This document shows positions 6,700-13,521 of a stretch of DNA of 13,521 nucleotides, in pieces. The number at the start of each line of letters is the position of its first letter. Positions within the stretch are counted from its first letter, which is position 1. The position numbers and the translations under genes are program-made. The stretch comes from JBKJML01 sp046596415 (lineage in GTDB: Bacteria; Actinomycetota; Thermoleophilia; Gaiellales; Gaiellaceae): the NCBI GenBank assembly GCA_046596415.1, contig JBKJML010000214.1, positions 1 to 13,521 on the forward strand, read 5' to 3'. The notes under the pieces were generated by a model, which searched no databases, was not told the DNA's origin, and saw nothing but the letters and a program-made list of their open reading frames with translations.

Positions 6700-7131
6700 A
6701 TGTCATCGTCGTGGACGTACCGTGCGATCGAGGAGCTTCGCGCCGCCGGCTATCGCGACGGCAGCGCACGCTCGACGGTGATCGCCTACCTCGCCCGGCA
6801 GGACTGCTGCCTCTCGGCCCAGGAGATCTTCGACGGCGTGCGTGTCGAGCGCCCGGTGGGGATCGCGAGTATCTACCGGACGCTCGATCTCCTGGTCGAG
6901 CTGCGCCTCGTGCAGAAAGTCGATCTCGGCCGCGGCACCGCCCGGTACGAGCGTGCAGCCGGCCATGACCACCATCACCACGTCGTGTGTCGGGACTGCG
7001 GCAAGTTCGAGCCGTTCAGCGACGAGCGGCTCGAGACGGCGATGGACGCGTTGGCTGGAACCCTCGGCTATGAGCTCGAGGCCCACGACGTCGTACTCCG
7101 CGGCGCCTGCGCCGACTGTCGCTCAGCCTAG
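6700..7131 (+). CDS. zur: Fur-family transcriptional regulator, probable zinc uptake regulator Zur
   Basis: 143-residue metal-dependent repressor. The N-terminal winged helix (residues ~5-82) carries the recognition helix region IASIYRTLDLL (55-65). A His-rich segment HDHHHH (89-94) follows, then CRDC (C97, C100) and a C-terminal CADC (C137, C140), the two CxxC pairs that hold the structural zinc of Fur proteins. With zinc bound such proteins dimerise on a palindrome and repress uptake genes. Position divergent from znuACB across a shared inverted repeat strongly favours Zur over Fur, Mur or PerR. The ATG at 6700 has no clear ribosome binding site but is 7 bases past the operator edge, fitting a leaderless autoregulated transcript. 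The stop codon overlaps the stop of the convergent GH99 gene as CTAG (7128-7131). Confidence 0.88.
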   Translation: MSSSWTYRAIEELRAAGYRDGSARSTVIAYLARQDCCLSAQEIFDGVRVERPVGIASIYRTLDLLVELRLVQKVDLGRGTARYERAAGHDHHHHVVCRDCGKFEPFSDERLETAMDALAGTLGYELEAHDVVLRGACADCRSA

Positions 7132-8156
7132 CGGCGCGAACGTGGGGCGCCGACGCGCGACGTCCAGTACCCGGTGCGCTCGAGATAGGCATTCTCCGCC
7201 GCCGCCCCGCGGAGCCCGTAGGCGCCGTCGTAGCTCTCGTACCCGGCGGCGAGCTTCGCCGGCTCGATCTGCGTCCCCTCGTGCCACTCGTTGAAGCTCG
7301 TGATCGTGACGATGTCGGCCCTGGCCCGCAATGCGGCACGCCACATCGCGTCGTACGTGGCGCCGGCACGCCGCGGCTTGACGCGCGTGTCCGGCGTCGC
7401 TCGGCGTGCGTCGTAACCGGGGCCGACCGACGGTGCGCAGAGGATCTTCAGCCGCCGCGCCTGCTCGCACAGGCGCGGGAACGACCTCCCGTCGTAGAGC
7501 AGCACGTCATAGGTGTAGAGCCCGGTGAAGCCGCCGGCCCAGGCTCTGGCGGCGTACGGCGTGTTGGCGAACGTGCGCACGCCGGCGAGGCCACGGTTGA
7601 GCGACGACCAGGCGATGTCCGAGAGCTCGGTGGACGCGTAAAGGTAGAAATCCGAGATCCCGAGCGGCCGGAGCTCGGCGATGTCGTCGCCGACGCTCGC
7701 CACGGTGCGGCCGGAGTACGGCTCGACGTGTACCCCGACGGCGAGCCCGTTGGCATGCGCGGCGGCGACGACCGCCGGGAGGCGCGCCGCCTCGACCGAG
7801 CCTCTGCCCCACCACGAGACGATCACCTCTCCCACCCCGGCCGCCGAGATCTGCGTCATCTGGGCCGCGAGCACGAGAGCGTCGGTCGACGAGTAGGCGC
7901 CGCGCGACGGGAAGAAGTTCGCGGCAACGTCACCGGGCGGCGTGCTCCCGTTCTGCTGCCAGTGCTGAAACGCACCGTCGCGCGCAAGCGTCCCGTACCA
8001 CGGGTAGTAGAAGATCGCTGTCGGCGTCGTGCCCGCACCCCGTCCGCGCACGGCGCCGTCACCCACGCTGCCGCGCGCCTGCGCCGACGCAGGCACTGCA
8101 AGGCACGCCGCAGCGAGCAGGAGGACGAGGGCTGGTCTTCCCACCTCGGGCGACAC
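7128..8156 (-). CDS. Secreted glycoside hydrolase family 99-like protein (endo-alpha-mannosidase-like)
   Basis: 342 residues with a Sec-type signal (hydrophobic residues ~9-21, then VPASAQA, cleavage near 27) and no lipobox Cys at the right place, so probably exported. The mature part is a TIM-barrel with GH99 hallmarks: FYYPWYG (49-55), VIVSWWGRGS (111-120), GVHVEPYSGR (141-150) and TSFNEWHEGTQIEPA (286-300). In characterised bacterial GH99 enzymes the two key glutamates lie in the NEWHEG motif; here they would be E290 and E293. Family activity is cleavage inside alpha-mannose-containing glycans, but distant relatives are uncharacterised and the substrate is unknown. The GTG start at 8156 has no obvious ribosome binding site; GTG at 8144 would also keep the signal peptide. 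It is convergent with zur, sharing CTAG, with no room for a terminator. Confidence 0.75.
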   Translation of the reverse strand: MSPEVGRPALVLLLAAACLAVPASAQARGSVGDGAVRGRGAGTTPTAIFYYPWYGTLARDGAFQHWQQNGSTPPGDVAANFFPSRGAYSSTDALVLAAQMTQISAAGVGEVIVSWWGRGSVEAARLPAVVAAAHANGLAVGVHVEPYSGRTVASVGDDIAELRPLGISDFYLYASTELSDIAWSSLNRGLAGVRTFANTPYAARAWAGGFTGLYTYDVLLYDGRSFPRLCEQARRLKILCAPSVGPGYDARRATPDTRVKPRRAGATYDAMWRAALRARADIVTITSFNEWHEGTQIEPAKLAAGYESYDGAYGLRGAAAENAYLERTGYWTSRVGAPRSRR

Positions 8157-8223
8157 TACGCCGTGCGGCGGCTGGAATCCATAGGCCGAACGGCCCAGCG
8201 CGAAGCGAGGGCCGCAGAACGCA

Positions 8224-8247
8224 AGAAGCCCCGTCTTCGGGGCTTCT
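8224..8247 (-). terminator. Hairpin terminator after tRNA-Pro
   Basis: AGAAGCCCCG, a 4-base loop, then CGGGGCTTCT form a perfect 10-base-pair stem starting 5 bases beyond the tRNA 3' end. On the minus strand it is followed by a weak T-rich run (TTGCGTTCT). This fits an intrinsic terminator of a GC-rich genome that ends the tRNA transcript. Confidence 0.75.
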
Positions 8248-8252
8248 GGCAG

Positions 8253-8327
8253 TCGGGGCGCCGAGATTCGAACTCGGGACCTCTAGTCCCCCAGACTAGC
8301 GCGCTAACCAGGCTGCGCCACGCCCCG
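8253..8327 (-). tRNA. tRNA-Pro, anticodon GGG
   Basis: The minus strand folds into a full cloverleaf: acceptor CGGGGCG/CGCCCCG, D stem GCGC/GCGC, anticodon stem CTAGT/ACTAG with loop CTGGGGG (anticodon GGG, reading CCC and CCU), T stem CCGAG/CTCGG with loop TTCGAAT, discriminator A. The first pair C1-G72 and A73 are typical bacterial tRNA-Pro identity elements. No CCA is encoded (ACTGCC follows), so the end must be added by nucleotidyltransferase. A weak promoter-like pair TCGACC (8365-8360) and TACCGT (8343-8338) lies just upstream. It sits downstream of proS on the same strand, with two small genes between. Confidence 0.96.
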
Positions 8328-8368
8328 CGACGGTGGCACGGTAGCAGGGAGACCGCGCGGGTCGAGCG

Positions 8369-9163
8369 TCAGCTGCCCGCCCCGGCGGCACCCACGCAGT
8401 CGGGGCAGTAGCCGTGGCTGACGAGGAGACCGTCGCGAGCGAGGAAGTCGACGAGCGGCTCCCAGCTCTCGTCGGGGCGGTGGATCTGATGACACGTCAT
8501 GCAGAGCGGCAGCAGCTCCTGCAGCTTGCGCACACGCCAGTGGGAGCGGTCGAGCTCGTCCAGGGCCTCCTGCAGCTTGCGGGCGATCGCTTCGGCGGCA
8601 ACGGCGCGCTCCGCCTCGCGCCGAGCCACATCCTGGAGGGCAAGCTCGCGTTCGGCCGACCGGGCGAGCTCGACCATCACCTCCCGCTCGATCGCCGTCC
8701 ACTCGCGCGGCGCGTGATCGATCGCGCAGAACGAGCCCAGAACCTGGTCGTTCGGTAATCGAATCGGCACCCCGAGGTACGCGGCCACGCCGAGCGACTC
8801 GACGGTGGGGATCGACCGATGTGCGGGATCGACGGTCGTGTCGTTGATCACGAGTGGGCCGTCGTTCGCGATCGCGAGATGGCAGAAGGTCTTCCCGGTC
8901 AGCGACCGCGTCGTGCTGAGCGGCGCGCCGAATCCGACCTGGCTCACATAGACGTCCCGGTCCTCGTCGACGACCGACAGGAACGTCGCGGGCACGCCCA
9001 GCAATGCGTGCGCCAAGCGAGTCAGGCCGTCGAACACTGCCGGCGTTCGCTCGAGCACACCACTGCTGCGAACGGCGCTCAGTCGATCGGGGTCTTGAAC
9101 GAGAGCTTCAGGTGAGTGCTCCATCACGCCACACGACGGTATTCCCGAACGACGAACCGCCAA
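8369..9163 (-). CDS. GAF-domain protein with C-terminal Cys4 zinc-ribbon-like motif
   Basis: 264 residues, probably soluble. A GAF domain spans ~30-170: it contains FDGLTRLAHALLGVPATFLSVVDE-like text near 44-67, KTFCHLAI at 91-98, and YLGVPIRLP then LGSFCAIDHAPREW at 129-155. A charged coiled coil follows at ~170-218. The tail has CMTC (C221, C224) and CPDC (C253, C256) with SHGYCPDC spacing, a tail seen on many bacterial GAF, PAS and receiver-domain signalling proteins. No histidine kinase, GGDEF or DNA-binding output is attached, so ligand and output are unknown; redox or small-molecule sensing is a guess. The TTG start at 9163 is well supported: GGAGG (9174-9170) lies 6 bases upstream, right after the stop of the HTH gene. 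ATG at 9124 is the weaker alternative. Confidence 0.8.
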   Translation of the reverse strand: MAVRRSGIPSCGVMEHSPEALVQDPDRLSAVRSSGVLERTPAVFDGLTRLAHALLGVPATFLSVVDEDRDVYVSQVGFGAPLSTTRSLTGKTFCHLAIANDGPLVINDTTVDPAHRSIPTVESLGVAAYLGVPIRLPNDQVLGSFCAIDHAPREWTAIEREVMVELARSAERELALQDVARREAERAVAAEAIARKLQEALDELDRSHWRVRKLQELLPLCMTCHQIHRPDESWEPLVDFLARDGLLVSHGYCPDCVGAAGAGS

Positions 9164-9169
9164 CCACGG

Positions 9170-9174
9170 CCTCC
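9170..9174 (-). promoter_or_regulatory. Strong ribosome binding site that decides a TTG start
   Basis: GGAGG on the minus strand, 6 bases before the TTG at 9163-9161 and 3 bases past the stop codon of the HTH gene. It is the best Shine-Dalgarno I found in the window, and supports a TTG start for the GAF protein over the downstream ATG. Confidence 0.7.
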
Positions 9175-9177
9175 GTC

Positions 9178-9498
9178 CTATGCGGCCCCGAGCCGCTTGT
9201 AGAGCCTGTCGATCAACTCCGGCATCGACTCGAGCCGGTCGGTGATCGCACGAAGCCGATACTCGCGGAAATGCTCAGGCTCGACTCCGAGCGCTGTGGC
9301 CAAGCGTTCGACGACGTCCTTCGAGGGAACCGGCCGGTTGCCATGCACGAGATGGTTGAGGTAGCCGGCCGACAGCTCGGTCTTTGCAGCGAGCGCGCGA
9401 TAGGTGAGGCCGGTCTCGTCCATCAGCCGCTCGATCGTCGGTCCGAACGGGTCCTCGCTGAATTTTCTCCGACGGGGCATCAGGTATGGGCTACCCAT
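9178..9498 (-). CDS. Small XRE-type helix-turn-helix regulator
   Basis: 106-residue protein. Residues ~20-75 form a Cro/C1-type helix-turn-helix: TIERLMDETGLTYRALAAKT is followed by LSAGYLNHLVHGNRPVPS, the recognition region, then DVVERLATALGVEPEHF. The C-terminal ~30 residues (YRLRAITDRLESMPELIDRLYKRL) are helical and charged, perhaps a dimerisation element. Ligand and targets are unknown. The ATG at 9498 has GGAAG at 9510-9506 with a 7-base spacer and overlaps the end of proS by 19 bases; ATG at 9480, overlapping the proS stop as TGATG, is possible too. It sits between proS and the GAF gene in the same direction, so it is likely co-transcribed with them. Confidence 0.82.
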   Translation of the reverse strand: MGSPYLMPRRRKFSEDPFGPTIERLMDETGLTYRALAAKTELSAGYLNHLVHGNRPVPSKDVVERLATALGVEPEHFREYRLRAITDRLESMPELIDRLYKRLGAA

Positions 9499-11159
9499 TT
9501 TGCGGCTTCCAAACTCGGGACTCGCGTCTCCTCCCCGCTGCGGCGGTCGCGCACGTCGACGGCGCCGTCGTCCAGTGTCTTCTTGCCGACCGTGACGCGG
9601 AGCGGTGCGCCGATCAGGTCGGCGTCGGCGAACTTCTCGCCCGGGCGCCGGTCACGGTCGTCGAGCAGCACCGAGAAGCCCTCGGCCTCGATCGCGGTCG
9701 CCACCGCCTCGGCGGCGGAGCGGATCTCCTCGTTGCCGGCGTCGAGCGACAGCACTTCGACCTCGTACGGGGCGATCGCCCGCGGCCAGACGATGCCCTG
9801 TTCGCCGGCGAGCTGCTCGACGGCCGTCGCCATCACCCGCCCGGGCCCGATCCCATAGCTTCCCATCAACATCGTCTTCTCGCTGCCATCCTCGTCGAGG
9901 AACGTGGCGCCGAGCGGCTCCGAGTAGCGAGTGCCGAGCTTGAAGATGTGGCCGACCTCGATCGCCGTCTCGAAGCGCAAGGCGCCGCCGCAGTGGGGGC
10001 ATGTGTCGCCCTCCTTCGGCTGGCGGATGTCGGCGAAGCGCGGTTCGAAGTCACGCGGAGCCTCGACGCCGCGCAGGTGCCAACCGGTGCGGTTGCCGCC
10101 CGCGACGAACTGCCCGTCGCGGAGCGCGTCGTCGGCGACGATCTCGCCGCCGAAGCCGACCGGCCCGAGCGAGCCCGGGTCGGCGCCGAACGCCGCCCTG
10201 ATCTGCTCCTCGGTGGCGGGCACGAAGTCGGAGCCGAGTGCAGTCGCGAGCTTCGCCTCCTCGAGCCGGTCGTCACCGCGGACGAGCGCGAGTACGAGCG
10301 TCCCGTCGGTCTTCACGACAGGCATCGCCTTCGACGTGGCGGCAGCGTCGATCGCGAGCAGCTCTGCGAGCGCCTCGATCGTCGTCGTGCCGGGCGTCTC
10401 GATCTCCTCCGTTGCGTCGAGCCGAGCGGGGAACGATGGCGCGCGCGGGATGCCGCGGGCGATCTCCTGGTCGGCGGCGTAGTCGCCGTTCACGCAGGTG
10501 ACGAGGACGTTCTCGCCGGAGCCCGACGGCGCCAGGAAGTCGAACGACTCCGAGCCGCCCATCATCCCCGACTCGGCCTGAACACCGACCGCCTCGATCC
10601 CACAGCGCTCGAAGATCCTCTCGTAGGCGGCCCGATGCGCCTGGAAGTTGCGGTCGAGGCCCTCCACGTCGCGGTCGAACGAGTAAGAGTCCTTCATGAT
10701 GAACTCGCGCACCCGCAGCAGGCCGCCGCGGGGCCGTGGCTCATCACGCTCCTTGATCGAGAAGTGGTAGAGGATCTGCGGCAACTGCCTGTAGCTCTGG
10801 ATCTCCTTCGCGTGGAAGGTGAACGTCTCCTCGTGGGTGATCGGCAGCACGTAGTCGCGTCCGTTCCGGTCTTTCAGCCGGAAGAGCTCCGGGATGGAAT
10901 CGCGACCGGTCTGCTCCCAGAGCTCGAACGGCGTCAGGACTGGGCAGAGCATCTCCTGGCCGCCGATCGCGTCGATCTCCTCGCGGACGATCTGGACGAT
11001 CTTCTGGTGCACCTTCCAGCCGAGCGGCAGAAACGTCCAGACGCCGGTCGAGACCTGGCGGATGTAGCCGCCCCGTACGAGCAGTTGGTGGCTGATTGCC
11101 TCGGCGTCGGCCGGGGCATCCCGCAGGGTCGGCAGGAAGAGCTGCGATGCGCGCTGCAT
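9480..11159 (-). CDS. proS: Prolyl-tRNA synthetase, bacterial type with editing domain
   Basis: 559 residues, close to the usual ~570 of bacterial ProRS. This class II synthetase charges tRNA-Pro with proline in the cytoplasm. The catalytic core includes SHQLLVRGGYIRQVSTGVWTFLPLG (23-47), PITHEETFT (106-114), motif 2 RVREFIMKDSYSFD (149-162) and motif 3 GSYGIGPGRVMATAVEQ (433-449). The INS editing domain, which clears mischarged Ala-tRNA-Pro, is inserted at ~225-380 with K277 in the TSKAMPV stretch, equivalent to the editing lysine. CPHC at 387-390 precedes FETAIEVGHIFKLGTRYS. The anticodon-binding domain is at ~460-559. The Cys commonly found in motif 3 (GCYGIG) is Ser here. ATG start at 11159, 9 bases after ispG; the 3' end overlaps the HTH gene. 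Confidence 0.97.
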   Translation of the reverse strand: MQRASQLFLPTLRDAPADAEAISHQLLVRGGYIRQVSTGVWTFLPLGWKVHQKIVQIVREEIDAIGGQEMLCPVLTPFELWEQTGRDSIPELFRLKDRNGRDYVLPITHEETFTFHAKEIQSYRQLPQILYHFSIKERDEPRPRGGLLRVREFIMKDSYSFDRDVEGLDRNFQAHRAAYERIFERCGIEAVGVQAESGMMGGSESFDFLAPSGSGENVLVTCVNGDYAADQEIARGIPRAPSFPARLDATEEIETPGTTTIEALAELLAIDAAATSKAMPVVKTDGTLVLALVRGDDRLEEAKLATALGSDFVPATEEQIRAAFGADPGSLGPVGFGGEIVADDALRDGQFVAGGNRTGWHLRGVEAPRDFEPRFADIRQPKEGDTCPHCGGALRFETAIEVGHIFKLGTRYSEPLGATFLDEDGSEKTMLMGSYGIGPGRVMATAVEQLAGEQGIVWPRAIAPYEVEVLSLDAGNEEIRSAAEAVATAIEAEGFSVLLDDRDRRPGEKFADADLIGAPLRVTVGKKTLDDGAVDVRDRRSGEETRVPSLEAAKWVAHT

Positions 11160-11168
11160 CCTGAGAGC

Positions 11169-12302
11169 CTAGTCCAGGGGAATCAGCGAGGCTTCGGCCA
11201 TCGCAAGTGCGGCGGGCTTCGCCATCTTGAGCCGTTTCGGCCGCGGCATGCCGCCCTCGATCCAGCGGTCGATCTCATGGAAGAGCTCCTCGATCAGGAG
11301 CTCGGACGAGACCTTCTTCAAGACGCGACCGTGGGCGTAGACGAACCCGACGTCGCGCCCGCCGGCGATTCCGAAATCGGCATCGCCCGCCTCGCCCGGC
11401 CCGTTCACCGCGCAGCCCATCACCGCCACCTCGAACGCCTGCGGGTAGGCCTTCAGGCGCTCTTCGACGACGACGGCGAGCTTCTCGACGCCGACGTTGT
11501 CGCGGCCACACGACGGACACGAGATCATCACCGGCCCGCGCTCGCGCAGCCCGAGCGCCTTGAGGATCTCCCAGCAGGTCTCGACCTCACGCACCGGGTC
11601 GGCCGTGAGCGAGACGCGAATCGTGTCGCCGATCCCGTCCGCGAGCAGCGCCCCCATGCCGACGGCGCTCTTGATCGAGCCGGAGAACGGCGTCCCCGCC
11701 TCGGTGACCCCGAGATGGAGCGGGTACGGAACCTTGTCGGCGAGGGTGCGGTAGGCACGGATCATCGTCGGGACGTGCGATGACTTGACCGAGATCTTGA
11801 AGTCACGGTAGTCGAGCTTCTCGAGCAGCTCGACCTCCTCGATCGCGGCCGCGACGAGCGCCTCGGCCTGGTCGCCCTGGGCCAGCTCCTCGAGGTGCTT
11901 GGGGAGTGAGCCGGAGTTGGCGCCGATCCGCATCGGGATCCCCGCGCGCTTCGCGGCTTTCACGACAAGCTCGACCTTGTCCGGGCCGCCGATGTTGCCC
12001 GGATTGATCCGGACGGCCGCGACGCCTGCCTCGATCGCCTTCAGGGCGAGGCTCGCGTTGAAGTGGATGTCGGCGATCACCGGGATCGGCGAGAAACGAA
12101 CGATCCGCTTCAGCGCCTCGGCGTCCTCGGTCTTCGGCACAGCGCAACGGACAACCTCGCAGCCGGCGGAGACGAGGGCGGCGATCTGCGCCGTGGTCGC
12201 CTCGACGTCGTGCGTCGGCGTCAGCGTCATCGACTGGACGACGACGGGAGCGCCGCCACCGAGCGCGACGCCACCGACTTTGATCTGCACCGCGGAGGCC
12301 AC
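11169..12302 (-). CDS. ispG: 4-hydroxy-3-methylbut-2-enyl diphosphate synthase (IspG/GcpE)
   Basis: 377 residues, normal for the bacterial two-domain form. It converts methylerythritol cyclodiphosphate to HMBPP, the penultimate step of the MEP isoprenoid pathway, using a [4Fe-4S] cluster and reduced ferredoxin or flavodoxin. The TIM barrel (1-~250) carries VVQSMTLTPTHDVEAT (21-36), ADIHFNASLAL (77-87) and INPGNIG (99-105). The C-terminal domain holds the cluster ligands C262 and C265 (SCPSCGRDN), C297 (MGCAVNGPGEA) and E304. Start is GTG at 12302, 16 bases after the RseP stop, with no clear ribosome binding site. The rseP-ispG-proS order is a common bacterial arrangement, usually preceded by dxr, which would lie beyond the right edge. 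Confidence 0.96.
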   Translation of the reverse strand: MASAVQIKVGGVALGGGAPVVVQSMTLTPTHDVEATTAQIAALVSAGCEVVRCAVPKTEDAEALKRIVRFSPIPVIADIHFNASLALKAIEAGVAAVRINPGNIGGPDKVELVVKAAKRAGIPMRIGANSGSLPKHLEELAQGDQAEALVAAAIEEVELLEKLDYRDFKISVKSSHVPTMIRAYRTLADKVPYPLHLGVTEAGTPFSGSIKSAVGMGALLADGIGDTIRVSLTADPVREVETCWEILKALGLRERGPVMISCPSCGRDNVGVEKLAVVVEERLKAYPQAFEVAVMGCAVNGPGEAGDADFGIAGGRDVGFVYAHGRVLKKVSSELLIEELFHEIDRWIEGGMPRPKRLKMAKPAALAMAEASLIPLD

Positions 12303-12317
12303 AGTGGAAGGGTAGCT

Positions 12318-13521
12318 CTAGCCGCCCAGGCGGCCGATGTCGTTCGAGAGGCCGATGAAGAAGAGCAGCAGGACAAGGGCGATCCCGATCACGGAGACTC
12401 GTTCGTACACCTCGCGCGCGACCGCACGGCCGCGGATCCCTTCGAGCAGCGAAAAGACGATGTGGCCGCCGTCGAGCGGGAGTAGCGGCAGCAGGTTCAG
12501 AAGCGCCAGTGAGAGGCTGACGAGCCCGATCACCCACAGATAGGTGGACGCGCCCTGTTTCGCGGCCTCCGACGAGCCCTGCACGATCCCGACGGGGCTC
12601 GAGATCTCCTTGCGGCCGGAGCCGGTCACGAGCCGGCCGAGCGAGGAACCGATCGCCTTCGTCACGATGCCCGTGATCTCGACCGAACGCCAGCCCGCGG
12701 CCGGCAGTGATCGGGCACCGCTCCCCTCCGCCCGGACGGGCTCGATCGCCACGAGCTTGCCGGCGCGACGCACCTGAAGCGAGAGCGGCCTCCCTTTCGA
12801 GTGCTGGATCCGGCCGAGGAGAGTCTCGGCGTCGACGTGACGGCCGTCGACGGCGACGATCCGGTCGCCGCCGCGCAAGCCTGCAGCCGCTGCGGGCGAG
12901 CCCGCGACGATCGAGTCGATCCGCGTCGTCGCAGCGTTGTCGCTCGAGCCGAGGCGGACGCCGATCCGGTAGGTGTCCTGCATCAGGAGCACGGTGAAGA
13001 CGACGAGGGCGAGCACGACGTTCGCGGCGGGGCCGGCGAGAATGACTGCCACTCGGCGCCAGGTGGCGGCACGCCAGTAGGCGTCAGGCCCGAGCGCATC
13101 GTCGAGCTCGGTGAGGCCGCGATCGGCGGAGCGGCGCGCGGGCTCGGAAAGACTTGCAACGGCGAGTGCGGCGCGGAGCTCCTTCACCGCCTCGCGAGCG
13201 GTGTCGTGGGCCGCCGCCTCGAGGGCGCGACGGAGGCGTTCCACCAGCGCGACAAGCTCTGGTGCGTCGTCGACCGCGCGATCGAAGTACATCGAGGCGT
13301 CGGCCGCTGCGGGCCGGTGCATGCCCGGGATCTTGACGAAACCGCCGAGCGGCACGGCGCCGATCCCGTACTCGATTCCCTTGCGGGTCGTCTTCACGAT
13401 CGCGGGCGGGAAGCCGATGTAGAACTTGCGCGGCCGCATGCCCGTCGCGACCGCAACGCTGAAGTGCCCGAGCTCGTGCACGAGGATCAGCACTCCCAGC
13501 CCGACGATCGCAACGAAAATG
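12318..13521 (-). CDS. rseP: Site-2 metalloprotease RseP/RIP family, 5' end outside window
   Basis: Membrane zinc protease (M50B) that cuts transmembrane substrates such as anti-sigma factors. The frame is open to the window edge: upstream of the GTG at 13493 the codons read IFVAIVGLG, the end of the first membrane span, so the true start is outside. Numbered from that GTG, the catalytic HELGH is at 6-10, GAVPLGGFVKIPGM at 45-58, the second span AGPAANVVLALVVF at 153-166, a PDZ domain at ~178-255, SPVGIVQ at 299-305 and the third ligand motif NLLPLLPLDGGH at 333-344 (Asp341). The last span is near 365-383. Between the first beta-rich part and the second span sits an Ala/Arg/Glu-rich helical insert of ~75 residues (62-138) that RseP of E. 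coli lacks. It is first of the visible rseP-ispG-proS unit. Confidence 0.93.
   Translation of the reverse strand, partial: IFVAIVGLGVLILVHELGHFSVAVATGMRPRKFYIGFPPAIVKTTRKGIEYGIGAVPLGGFVKIPGMHRPAAADASMYFDRAVDDAPELVALVERLRRALEAAAHDTAREAVKELRAALAVASLSEPARRSADRGLTELDDALGPDAYWRAATWRRVAVILAGPAANVVLALVVFTVLLMQDTYRIGVRLGSSDNAATTRIDSIVAGSPAAAAGLRGGDRIVAVDGRHVDAETLLGRIQHSKGRPLSLQVRRAGKLVAIEPVRAEGSGARSLPAAGWRSVEITGIVTKAIGSSLGRLVTGSGRKEISSPVGIVQGSSEAAKQGASTYLWVIGLVSLSLALLNLLPLLPLDGGHIVFSLLEGIRGRAVAREVYERVSVIGIALVLLLFFIGLSNDIGRLGG

Noticed and set aside
7801..8156. GH99-like protein as a lipoprotein
   Set aside because: The only Cys in the signal region is inside the hydrophobic core and is followed by more hydrophobic residues and a standard ASA-type cleavage site, so a normal Sec signal fits better.
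8224..8327. tRNA plus adjacent hairpin as an integration (att) site of a mobile element
   Set aside because: No integrase, no direct repeat of the tRNA 3' end and only conserved-type genes around; the hairpin is explained as a terminator.
9486..11783. Very long open frame (765 codons) on the plus strand opposite proS and ispG
   Set aside because: It is antisense to two clearly real enzymes, has no recognisable domain and is Arg/Asp/Val-rich as expected from the GC-biased codon pattern of the genes beneath it.

Overview
This is a gene-dense, very GC-rich chromosomal stretch in which nearly all genes are ordinary bacterial housekeeping or transport genes. Gene content points to a high-GC Actinomycetota, possibly a deep branch such as Thermoleophilia. 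The pointers are a ~840-residue mannose-1-phosphate guanylyltransferase fused to a degenerate phosphomannomutase-like domain, an rseP-ispG-proS order, frequent GTG/TTG starts, a tRNA without an encoded CCA end, and a possible RsiG-like start at the left edge. The lineage is inferred from family memory and codon style, not from a phylogeny. I see no CRISPR array, insertion sequence, prophage or integration site.

Left part (1-3186, minus strand): a CDP-alcohol phosphatidyltransferase overlaps by 4 bases a large nucleotidyltransferase/hexapeptide/phosphomutase-like fusion that makes GDP-mannose or a similar NDP-sugar. After its stop come an inverted repeat, a plausible promoter and the first codons of an edge-truncated gene. 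Divergent from this pair (3220-4227, plus) is a short formimidoylglutamate deiminase-like amidohydrolase, with no other histidine-degradation gene in view.

Middle part (4319-7131): a zinc uptake cassette. znuA, znuC and znuB lie head to tail on the minus strand with overlapping ends. A divergent Fur-family regulator (Zur-like) is on the plus strand. The 50-base gap between znuA and zur holds a perfect 8-base inverted repeat that also supplies a TATCAT hexamer in each direction. This suggests one operator that controls both transcripts and senses zinc. zur ends in a tail-to-tail CTAG overlap with a secreted GH99-like glycoside hydrolase (7128-8156, minus).

Right part (8253-13521, all minus): an edge-truncated site-2 protease (RseP), then ispG (isoprenoid MEP pathway), proS (prolyl-tRNA synthetase), a small HTH regulator, a GAF/zinc-ribbon protein, tRNA-Pro(GGG) and a strong hairpin terminator. 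Close spacing from rseP to the GAF gene suggests one transcription unit.

Nothing here stands out as a new multi-gene system. The items most worth a second look are the palindromic znu/zur operator, the fusion protein whose mutase half has lost most catalytic motifs, the trimmed HutF-like enzyme, the helical insert in RseP, and the uncharacterised HTH + GAF/Cys4 pair between proS and tRNA-Pro.
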